A stretch of 64,000 nucleotides of DNA from Sphingopyxis sp. QXT-31 (lineage in GTDB: Bacteria; Pseudomonadota; Alphaproteobacteria; Sphingomonadales; Sphingomonadaceae). Position 1 is the first letter of the stretch. Each line of letters starts with the position of its first letter. The notes under the pieces are model-generated. The model made no database searches. It was not told the DNA's origin and saw nothing but the letters and a program-made list of their open reading frames with translations. Location: NCBI RefSeq assembly GCF_001984035.1, contig NZ_CP019449.1, positions 496,001 to 560,000 of the forward strand, given 5' to 3'. The position numbers and the translations under genes are program-made. Shown one piece after another: positions 52,807 through 59,123 of this stretch.

Positions 52807-53397
52807 TCAACTCGCGAGGCTGCGGAAGGTGATCGACCAGCGCGCCTCCTCGATCGGCGCGATGCTATGTTCCCACGCGTGCCGCGCTTCGCCAGCGAGA
52901 CGATAGATCGAGCGCGGCGCGAGCGGCAATGAGAAGCGGTGGAACTTGTCATGGCGGCGGCGCCGGAAGCGCATCGCCGCCTCTGCTCCCAGCGAAATGC
53001 CGACGACATGCTCGAAGACGGGCCGGTCCTTATGCCAGCCGATGCCGGCCCCGGGGCCATATGAAATCAGCAGCGCCTGCGCGAGGGCGCCCAGCGGAAG
53101 TTCTGCAAAACGCTCGGCGCGAGCGGCGATCGGCGCGAGCCAGTCGGGGATCGGCGCGGCGCGTGCGAAAACCCACGTCTGGAAATCATAGCTCCATCCG
53201 AATGAGCGGGTCAGGCGTTTGCCCTCCCATTGCTGGAACTTGAAGGCCTCGAGCCCAGCATGCTCGATATGGGCTATGAGCGCCGTTTCCTCGGCTTCCG
53301 TGACGAAGGCTTCGGCCGCTTCGAGACCGGGAAGCAGTGCACGGCCAAACAGATCGGCCTGCGCCGCGGCACTTTTGCTGACAGGGCCGTGCTTCAT
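52807..53397 (-). CDS. AlkB-like 2-oxoglutarate/Fe(II) dioxygenase
   Basis: 196 residues. Fe ligands and 2OG residues by motif: GWHKDRP (His-x-Asp), WEHSIAP (His) and RWSITFR (Arg for 2OG). The helical AlkB fold has LISYGPGAGIGWHKD as the nucleotide-recognition lid start. AlkB-like enzymes remove methyl groups from DNA or RNA bases. Its start overlaps the stop of the small DUF gene (4 bases), so it lies at the end of the SRAP operon. That placement supports a DNA-repair role. Confidence 0.9.
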   Translation of the reverse strand: MKHGPVSKSAAAQADLFGRALLPGLEAAEAFVTEAEETALIAHIEHAGLEAFKFQQWEGKRLTRSFGWSYDFQTWVFARAAPIPDWLAPIAARAERFAELPLGALAQALLISYGPGAGIGWHKDRPVFEHVVGISLGAEAAMRFRRRRHDKFHRFSLPLAPRSIYRLAGEARHAWEHSIAPIEEARWSITFRSLAS

Positions 53398-53573
53398 GTC
53401 CTTGCGAGTGCGTTCAGTTTCGCCGCGATCGTTTTCCAGCGCTCGACGCCCGCACCGTCGCCCGCGAGTGCGAGCGCGCCGATGCGCGCTGCGACGAAGC
53501 GCGGCGCGCCCGCTCCATGCTGCTTCTCGACCGCGAGCGCGCAGGCCCAGAGATGGCGCTCCTGGGTGAACAT
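53394..53573 (-). CDS. small protein between SRAP and AlkB genes (DUF6961-like)
   Basis: 59 residues. MFTQERHLWACALAVEKQHG followed by APRFVAARIGALALAGDGAG matches the small sphingomonad family I recall as DUF6961; the family is not well described. It overlaps the SRAP gene's stop (ATGA at 53571-53575) and the AlkB gene's start, so translation is coupled to both. The role is unknown; its position points to damage response. Confidence 0.7.
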   Translation of the reverse strand: MFTQERHLWACALAVEKQHGAGAPRFVAARIGALALAGDGAGVERWKTIAAKLNALART

Positions 53574-54247
53574 CAGAGCAGGGTCGGCATCACGGGCGGT
53601 CGAGGCAGGGTCTTGCCGCGGTTGCTCCATGGGTCGCTGCTATGCTGGGCCACGAGGCGGTCGCCGGGATATTTGCGCACGAGTTCGAACGCTTTCTCGG
53701 CGGGCGCGTGCAGCCAGGCCTCATGATCCTCGGGACGGAGGATCACCGGCATGCGGTCGTGGATATCGAGCAGTTCCTCGGTCGCGTCCACCATGACGCC
53801 GGTATAGGCGTCGCCCCATTCGTCGGTGGGGCGCCAGAGTCCCGCCCAGGCTGCGAGCGGCTGATCGCTGACGCTGATCCAGGTCTTCGTCATTGCGCCT
53901 TTTTCGCCGACGGCTTCGGCAAATGCGGTGAACGGGATCAGGCAGCGATGCGCCGGCTGGGCAAACCATTGGCTCCACATGCCATAAGGATTGAAGAGCT
54001 GATCGTCGCGTGCGTTGTTCGTCGGACTTGGCTTGTTGGGCAGGCCCGTCTTCTTGCTTTTCGAGTGGCGCGGGAAACCCCAAGTCATTGACTGAAGGAC
54101 GCGCTTTCCCTGCTCTTCGCGGACGACGATGCCCGAATAGCCGGGATACACATCCTCGGCGCTGTTGAAAGCCGGTAGGGGGAGGTCGACGCCGAAATGC
54201 GCCGCAACCTCGGCCGCGCTTTTGCGCTCGGTGTAGAGATTGCACAT
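53573..54247 (-). CDS. SRAP (SOS response-associated peptidase), intact active site
   Basis: 224 residues. The catalytic set is present: Cys2 right after Met (MCNLYT), Asn in TNNAR at about residue 78, Glu111 (FAEA) and His163 (DIHDRMP). SRAP proteins (YedK, HMCES) cross-link to abasic sites in single-stranded DNA through Cys2 and shield them. The family length is normal. Its stop overlaps the next gene. The degenerate SRAP gene lies 60 bases upstream on the same strand. Confidence 0.92.
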   Translation of the reverse strand: MCNLYTERKSAAEVAAHFGVDLPLPAFNSAEDVYPGYSGIVVREEQGKRVLQSMTWGFPRHSKSKKTGLPNKPSPTNNARDDQLFNPYGMWSQWFAQPAHRCLIPFTAFAEAVGEKGAMTKTWISVSDQPLAAWAGLWRPTDEWGDAYTGVMVDATEELLDIHDRMPVILRPEDHEAWLHAPAEKAFELVRKYPGDRLVAQHSSDPWSNRGKTLPRPPVMPTLL

Positions 54248-54307
54248 GGACGTCAGTCTATCAGCATCGGGCCGGGAAGGAAGGACATGGGCGGCAACGG
54301 CGCTCTG

Positions 54308-54967
54308 CTAGAGCAGCGCTTGCTGGGGCTGCGCGCTCGGCGGCAATTTGCCGCTGCGCCAAAGATCGTCGGTATGTTCGGCGACGAAATTTTCCGCAGG
54401 CGGTGGCGGGCGGAACTGGAAGCCGATAACATCCTTGATCGAGCCGTGGAGCCAGCGCTCATATTCGTGAGGCATGAGGAGGACGGGCATGCGGTCGTTG
54501 GTGGGATGCACGAGCTCGTTCGCATCCATCGTCATACCGGCGTAAACGGCACCCATTTCGGGGGTGTTCTTGGCGAAGCCGGCCCAGGCCATGATCGGCT
54601 GGCCTTCGGCCGAGAACCAGCTGCGGGTTTTCTCGCCGGGCGAGCCGTTGGGGTTGGCGAAGTGAGTCAGCGGAATGAGGCAGCGATAGCGGGGCTCGAC
54701 GACGAGACCTTCCCACATCGGGTTGGTGAGATCGGCGACGAGACCGATGCGGCCCGGCGGATCGCCGCGCAGCCGCATCTCGCGGGTAAGGCGCGGGAAG
54801 CCCCAGAGCATCTGGCGAAGGTGCCGTCGGCCGTTCATTTCGTGGACGACGAGGCCGGGGAGGGCCTCGATCGTCTCCGAGGGAACGGCGATATCGGTAA
54901 AGCCGCCGGCACCGAAATGATCGGCGACGTCCGAAGCCGTGGCGGAAAGGGTGTAGAGGCGGCTCAT
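54308..54967 (-). CDS. degenerate SRAP paralogue lacking catalytic residues
   Basis: 219 residues, clearly homologous to the neighbour (LWGFPRLT, RYRCLIPLTHF, MAWAGFAKNT, NDRMPVLL). But Cys2 is Ser (MSRLYT), the Glu position reads Asn105 (FANP) and the His position reads Asn157 (PTNDRMP). It therefore should not form the abasic-site cross-link through Cys. The remaining fold may still bind DNA or the active paralogue. It starts where the upstream gene should stop if one extra C is assumed. It is upstream of the active SRAP in the same apparent operon. Confidence 0.85.
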   Translation of the reverse strand: MSRLYTLSATASDVADHFGAGGFTDIAVPSETIEALPGLVVHEMNGRRHLRQMLWGFPRLTREMRLRGDPPGRIGLVADLTNPMWEGLVVEPRYRCLIPLTHFANPNGSPGEKTRSWFSAEGQPIMAWAGFAKNTPEMGAVYAGMTMDANELVHPTNDRMPVLLMPHEYERWLHGSIKDVIGFQFRPPPPAENFVAEHTDDLWRSGKLPPSAQPQQALL

Positions 54968-55421
54968 CTCTCGGGGGTCGGGCGAAGATCTTCGTCCATT
55001 TTTCGACTTGTTCCGCAAAGCTCGCCGGCTCGAATCCGAGACCGATCTCGGTCTCGACGAGCGGGGCGCTGCCGCCGGCGGCGTAGAAGCCGCTGATGTC
55101 GCTCTCGCCGAACGGGTCGAATTCCTGCGCCCAGCGATCGAGGGCGATTGCGCGCGCGTGGAGCGCGGCGCCGCCATAATCACCGAGCTCATGCTCACGC
55201 GCGAAACGCTCAAGAAGACGGCCATGCTCCGCGACGTCGCTCGGGCTCTTCACCACGAGATGCCGGATCGTCTCGATCGCGCGCGCTAGATGCGCGCCGG
55301 TGATATGGACCGCATTGATCGCGGCGAGAAAACCGCCGGGCGCGAAAAAATCATTGGCGGGCGAATGGCCGAGGATGCGGTCGCCACCTTCGGATCTGTC
55401 GAACTGGATTACGTCGCCCAT
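54966..55421 (-). CDS. unknown protein, first gene of the SOS cluster; probable frameshift near its 3' end
   Basis: About 151 residues of likely coding sequence, MGDVIQFDRSEGGDRILGHS to KWTKIFARPP. No family is recognised; it is helical and acidic-basic mixed. The open frame does not stop before the degenerate SRAP gene but runs on to 54459, overlapping it by about 500 bases with noise-like sequence. Adding one C to a run of five (54973-54977 as G on the plus strand) would give a TGA overlapping the SRAP ATG (ATGA). So either the sequence or the strain has a one-base deletion. GAAGGA precedes the ATG, and a LexA box lies upstream. Confidence 0.6.
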
Positions 55422-55457
55422 GGCCGGTCCTTCGCTGCGAGTCGGTCGAGGATCATA

Positions 55458-55472
55458 GAACAAAAATGGAAC
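55458..55472 (-). promoter_or_regulatory. LexA (SOS) box upstream of the SRAP cluster
   Basis: Plus strand GAAC-N7-GAAC, i.e. GTTC-N7-GTTC on the minus strand, the alphaproteobacterial LexA consensus. A TATGAT -10-like hexamer touches it. It lies 37-51 bases before the first gene of the cluster. Confidence 0.8.
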
Positions 55473-55496
55473 AAAGGCGAATCTGCGCCGTGTCGG

Positions 55497-56117
55497 TCAA
55501 GGGTCGACTGCGGCGGGTTGAGGAACAAGGAAGAGCGTGCGGCCCTCGACGCGCCAGGCGGCGAGCTGGGACAGGAAATTCATACCGAGCACGTCCGTTT
55601 TGCCGAGCGCGGGTGAGATCACGACCTTCATCCGATGTGCCTCGATCGCACCGACCGCGAGCGCATCGACCGTTCCCGCCTTGGCGCGCACCGTCCCGTT
55701 CGCGGTCTGCATAAGGAGCGGCAGCAGCGTTGCATCGGCTTCAACCCCTGCTTCGCGCGCGGTTTCCGGCGACAGGGCTGTCACGGTGGCGCCGCTGTCG
55801 ACAAGCATCTTTCGCTTGATGCCGTTGATTTCGGCATCGACCCAGAAATGCCCGTCGCGCGCCATCGGGATTCGCACCTCGCTGCCGACGACCTGCTGTC
55901 GATCGAGACCGAGCGCCGCGGTGAGGCGGCCGAGGTTCGGATCGAAAGGAGCTTGCTCAAGGATAAGGAAGATCGCGAAGGCGAGAAGCGCGAAGGAGAA
56001 GAGGCCGCGCAGCACGCGGCCGACATAGGGGATTTTGAACAGCAGGATCAGGACCAGCGCCGCGCCGGCCGCATAGATCGCGAGCTGTTCCCAAGCGAGA
56101 TCGGTGGTGAGGGACAT
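55497..56117 (-). CDS. retropepsin-like aspartic protease, membrane-anchored (TIGR02281-type)
   Basis: 206 residues. Two membrane spans at the N-terminus (about 12-30, 35-55) precede a single-lobe aspartyl protease with LVDSGATVTALS, the catalytic D-S-G-A, and GMNFLSQLAAWRVEG at the C-terminus. The family (TIGR02281) is inner-membrane anchored with the domain on the periplasmic side in alphaproteobacteria. It would dimerise to be active. It is followed by small unknown genes on the same strand. Confidence 0.85.
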   Translation of the reverse strand: MSLTTDLAWEQLAIYAAGAALVLILLFKIPYVGRVLRGLFSFALLAFAIFLILEQAPFDPNLGRLTAALGLDRQQVVGSEVRIPMARDGHFWVDAEINGIKRKMLVDSGATVTALSPETAREAGVEADATLLPLLMQTANGTVRAKAGTVDALAVGAIEAHRMKVVISPALGKTDVLGMNFLSQLAAWRVEGRTLFLVPQPAAVDP

Positions 56118-56159
56118 ATCAGGCCTCTAGCGCTGGCCTCGTGTCGCGGGGCTGAACGA

Positions 56160-56426
56160 TCAGCTCTCCGAGATCGTCTCGTCCTCGATCGCTGCGGCGA
56201 TCATGCGTTCCCAGACCTGGGCATCCCCGACCGCCAGCATGCGCCCGCTCGGCTCCCGCATCGTCTTGAGGATAGCGAGCGCCGCGGCCGTGTAATCCGG
56301 CCAGAGAACGTCGACCGCAGCGGCCGCCGATTCCAGTTCGCCTTCGCCGTTCCGGCTGAGCTCATGTCCGGCAAGGACCCGGGCGATGCGCTCGATCGGC
56401 GCCGTTGCGGCAGCGTCCCAAGTCAT
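56160..56426 (-). CDS. small hypothetical protein
   Basis: 88 residues. MTWDAAATAPIERIARVLAG then ALAILKTMREPSGRMLAVGD and the acidic end IAAAIEDETISES. The fold looks helical, and no family is recognised. Its ATG overlaps the stop of the DUF3606 gene (56423-56426), so the two are coupled. Its 3' end lies 42 bases before the aspartyl protease start codon, which reads in the same direction. Confidence 0.75.
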   Translation of the reverse strand: MTWDAAATAPIERIARVLAGHELSRNGEGELESAAAAVDVLWPDYTAAALAILKTMREPSGRMLAVGDAQVWERMIAAAIEDETISES

Positions 56427-56605
56427 CGGCCGCTGTTCAGATAGGCGCGAACGGCGTCCGCGCTGTTCCCAACGGCATCGACCGCCTCGCGAAGTTCATC
56501 CTCGCCCACGCCGAGGCTCGCGGTCCAGTCGCGGATCTCATAGTCTTCGGAAAGGCTGATCCGATCACGATCGGGCGCCCCCGTCAGCCTCTTGTCGTCA
56601 GCCAT
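56423..56605 (-). CDS. DUF3606 protein (copy 2)
   Basis: 60 residues, MADDKRLTGAPDRDRISLSE to NSADAVRAYLNSGR. It resembles copy 1 at 33952 in the C-terminal AVGNSADAVRAYL. ATG 56605 has GGAG six bases upstream; ATG 56608 is also possible. Coupled to the small gene downstream. Role unknown; the family commonly occurs with stress genes. Confidence 0.78.
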   Translation of the reverse strand: MADDKRLTGAPDRDRISLSEDYEIRDWTASLGVGEDELREAVDAVGNSADAVRAYLNSGR

Positions 56606-56792
56606 CATGGTCTCCTGTGTGAGGGAGCGCGAAGCCGGGCCGCGCGGGAGCGGCGGCCCGGCCCAGAAGGCGCAGAATTTCCGCGCCCGTCTGTGCCGCG
56701 ATCCTGTCGGTACTTTGCCTTCGATAGGCCTTCCCGCCGGTTCAGGGGAAGGCATCTCAACCTCGAATGACGCACCGATGGCGGCAAGCGTT

Positions 56793-56824
56793 CCCGAGAA
56801 AATTTTCGGATTAACACAGGTTAT
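56793..56824. repeat. copy 2 of the 32-base element
   Basis: CCCGA-N9-CGGATTAACACAGGTTAT, matching 24406-24437 with the same spacing and one purine change. Here it stands between the DUF3606 gene and the exact EcfG-type promoter at 56852. Confidence 0.6.
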
Positions 56825-56851
56825 TCGGGAGAGCGGATGCTCTTGTGGCGC

Positions 56852-56876
56852 GGAACTTTCGAAGCGAGCCAGCGTT
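56852..56876 (+). promoter_or_regulatory. EcfG-type general-stress promoter (exact consensus)
   Basis: GGAAC-N16-CGTT, 99 bases before the DUF1328 gene start at 56975. Confidence 0.75.
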
Positions 56877-56974
56877 ACCCGGACATCCACCAAGGATGAA
56901 TTGGCGCGGCCTTCACCGTCCCCCGCAAGTGCGGTCGGGCGACTGGCGGACTGCGTCCAGACGGGAGATTTATC

Positions 56975-57145
56975 ATGTTCAGATGGGCTATCATCTTTGC
57001 CGTCGTCGCGCTCGTCGCGGCGCTTCTCGGCTTCGGCGGCATCGCCGGCCTTTCGGCCGACTTCGCCAAGATCTTGCTCGTGATCGGCGTCGTCCTCTTC
57101 ATCGTCGCCTTCGTCTTCGGGCGCGGACGCCGCACATTGCCCTGA
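56975..57145 (+). CDS. DUF1328 (YtjA-like) small membrane protein
   Basis: 56 residues, below usual cut-offs. [40 protein letters not shown] and FIVAFVFGR are the DUF1328/YtjA family, two membrane spans with a GxxGG turn. E. coli YtjA belongs to a stress-linked set. GGGAG lies upstream of the ATG. The exact EcfG-type promoter before it supports stress control. Confidence 0.88.
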   Translation: MFRWAIIFAVVALVAALLGFGGIAGLSADFAKILLVIGVVLFIVAFVFGRGRRTLP

Positions 57146-57251
57146 GTTTCCGGGATGGCCGAAGTTTCCGACTTTGCCATCCTCACGGGTGCCGGCGATC
57201 ACAAACCCCTCGGTCGCCGGCACACGACTATATCTTCTCGCCATATCGGCC

Positions 57252-57587
57252 GTGTCTGAGCACCGCCCCGACACACTGGATGTCACGCCGGACGGCCGCT
57301 ATTTCGTCATTCGCGGCCGACTTTGGCGTATGTCGAACCCGGCGTTAGAGCCTGGCCAGCGCGAGCGACTAATATCCGAACTGATGATTGCCCGGCGGGA
57401 CGTGCGAGCGGCGCTCGCAGCCAAGGACGGCATAGCGCTTCGGCGGGCTCGCTCCGCGGTCGATCGGTCGAAGCGCGCGCTTGGCGAGCGTGGGCCGGTG
57501 TGGTGGGACGATGGAGCCCCGGACTTCAATCGACCCATGGCAGTCAACACGCCCTATGCGCAGTGGTTCGAGGAGTTGACCGACTAA
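57252..57587 (+). CDS. conserved hypothetical protein with RGRLWR motif
   Basis: 111 residues. DTLDVTPDGRYFVIRGRLWR and LGERGPVWWDDGAPDFNRPM with NTPYAQWFEEL match a small conserved proteobacterial family of unknown role that I have seen as hypothetical. GTG 57252 aligns with those N-termini; the open frame to 57174 is an alternative. The ribosome site is weak. It follows the DUF1328 gene by 106 bases on the same strand. Confidence 0.72.
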   Translation: MSEHRPDTLDVTPDGRYFVIRGRLWRMSNPALEPGQRERLISELMIARRDVRAALAAKDGIALRRARSAVDRSKRALGERGPVWWDDGAPDFNRPMAVNTPYAQWFEELTD

Positions 57588-57615
57588 AGTCGGCCTTCTT
57601 TCGCCTGGCAGCGGT

Positions 57616-58113
57616 TCAGGACTTCGCCGTCATCAGCGGAGACGGCGCGCCGCGATGGAGCGTCAGCGTGGCGGTTCCGATCCCGGCCGCGGGGACGACC
57701 TTCATCCGCTCGGATGCGACCCCGCGATCCTCGAGCAAATGGGCGAGAAGGCTAATCTGGGCTTCGTCGCCGGCTATTTCGATTGTCGCGGCCGGAGCTG
57801 CGCGAAGGACGGTGACGAGGTCTGCGGCGCGCCCGAGTCCAATGCTTGTCAGTTTGGGCCTGTCTTCGTTGAAGCCATGAAAAGTGAATGTCTCGCTTTG
57901 GCCATCGCGCGATGCAAGCCAATCGGCCATCTCGCGCGTGAGCGATCCGGATGCTGCCGCCATCGTCGATCCATCGGGCAGCGTGACGAGCGCGCTCGTC
58001 GCTGCTTCCGGCGGTGCGGCCTCAACCGGTTCGCTGCCGCAGGACTGGAGCGAAAGGGTGGCGGCACCGATTGCGAGAACGGACGTCATGAGCAATAGAA
58101 TACGGGGCATCAT
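57616..58113 (-). CDS. small lipoprotein with OmpA-like tail
   Basis: 165 residues. MMPRILLLMTSVLAIGAATL with a lipobox-like LQSC. The C-terminal half (GFNEDRPKLTSIGLGRAADL, VLRAAPAATIEIAGDE) has the look of an OmpA/MotB-like peptidoglycan-binding half-domain, but key Asp-Arg residues are not clear. I would call it a hypothetical envelope lipoprotein. Convergent to the 57252 gene. Confidence 0.7.
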   Translation of the reverse strand: MMPRILLLMTSVLAIGAATLSLQSCGSEPVEAAPPEAATSALVTLPDGSTMAAASGSLTREMADWLASRDGQSETFTFHGFNEDRPKLTSIGLGRAADLVTVLRAAPAATIEIAGDEAQISLLAHLLEDRGVASERMKVVPAAGIGTATLTLHRGAPSPLMTAKS

Positions 58114-58180
58114 TTATCCTCGATCCCCCTCGCAGCACCAACGCGCGACGTGAACGGATGTTGCTGCTCCCGGGCCGTTT

Positions 58181-58399
58181 TTAAGCCGCTGCCTGTACCT
58201 CGGCAGCGTCCTGATATCGGCATATGCCGCGGCCGCTTCGCTTTGCGGTGTAGAGCGCCTCGTCGGCGAGGCTGATCAATTGTTCAAGGTCGCGCGACAG
58301 GTCGTCGCAGACAAGGTAACCGATCGATGTCGAACGCCCGTGGAGGACCGGCCCCACCCGCGGACGGCCGAACCTCCTGAAATCCCGAACGCTTTCAGC
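58181..58399 (-). pseudogene. C-terminal remnant of a GGDEF diguanylate cyclase
   Basis: The minus strand reads about 72 residues ending in TAA at 58181. TSIGYLVCDDLSRDLEQLIS and LADEALYTAKRSGRG are the end of a GGDEF domain (SIG-A and ADEALYxAKxxGR). An in-frame TAG at 58400-58402 and the loss of the GGDEF loop itself upstream show that the gene is broken. No start or ribosome site remains. It is inactive debris of a longer cyclase gene. Confidence 0.75.
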
Positions 58400-58454
58400 C
58401 TAGACCGCGAGCGTTAACAAGGCTGAGGACGGGGCGCTCGATGCCTAAAATGGT

Positions 58455-58485
58455 AAAGCCCCGCTGCACAAGGCGGCGGGGCTTT
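58455..58485 (-). terminator. intrinsic terminator of the glycine-zipper lipoprotein gene
   Basis: A 10-base stem AAAGCCCCGC/GCGGGGCTTT around an 11-base loop. The minus-strand transcript ends in GCTTTACC. It is 82 bases beyond the stop. Confidence 0.7.
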
Positions 58486-58567
58486 CCTGAAGTCGGGTCC
58501 TGAGACCCGAGCTTGCAACCTATTGACGCGCAGGCGGGAGGATTGTTCCCATGGGCGTCGATTTTTG

Positions 58568-59011
58568 TTATCGGCAGCGCACATTGCTGCGATCGATTTC
58601 GCGCCCGACGGCTGCCCCGCCGAGCGCGCCGATCACGGTGCCGAGCGTTTCCGACCTGCCGTCGGCGATCACGTTGCCGAGCACGCCGCCCGCGATCCCG
58701 CCGACGATCAGGCCGGTCGATCCGTCGTTGCGGCGGCAATAATATTTGTTGTCGCGGCCGCGATAGATGCGGTCGTTGTCGCTAAGGCGGCGTTCGCGAT
58801 AGCGCCGGTCGTTGCGATAATAATTCTCCGCATAATAGCCGCTGTAGCGCGGGTCGGGGCGATCATAGTCATAGCGGCCATATTGGTCGTAATAGGCGCG
58901 ATCATAATAGCCATAGCCGCCATCGTCATAGGCATAGCTGCTGCCGGTCGAGGCGCAGGCCCCGACCATGGCGGTCGCGGCGGCGAGAGGAAGGATCATC
59001 AGGCGGTTCAT
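58568..59011 (-). CDS. Tyr-rich glycine-zipper lipoprotein (surface-antigen-like)
   Basis: 147 residues. MNRLMILPLAAATAMVGACA has a lipobox (VGAC). A Tyr/Asp/Arg-rich middle (YGYYDRAYYDQYGRYDYDRP) is followed by a glycine zipper of the 17 kDa antigen type (GLIVGGIAGGVLGNVIADG, VIGALGGAAVGREIDR). Such proteins insert in the outer membrane. ATG 59011 has good spacing from GGAG; ATG 59017 is possible. The Tyr content is unusually high. A terminator follows. Confidence 0.85.
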   Translation of the reverse strand: MNRLMILPLAAATAMVGACASTGSSYAYDDGGYGYYDRAYYDQYGRYDYDRPDPRYSGYYAENYYRNDRRYRERRLSDNDRIYRGRDNKYYCRRNDGSTGLIVGGIAGGVLGNVIADGRSETLGTVIGALGGAAVGREIDRSNVRCR

Positions 59012-59123
59012 CGGCATCACTCCATTTGGTTGCGTGCCGGGCCGACTTGGCGGGGCATGCGCTGGCCCCTCATGATCTAGACCCCTGAAACCATGTCGAG
59101 TTCCGCCCCCTGCCATTTGAAAG

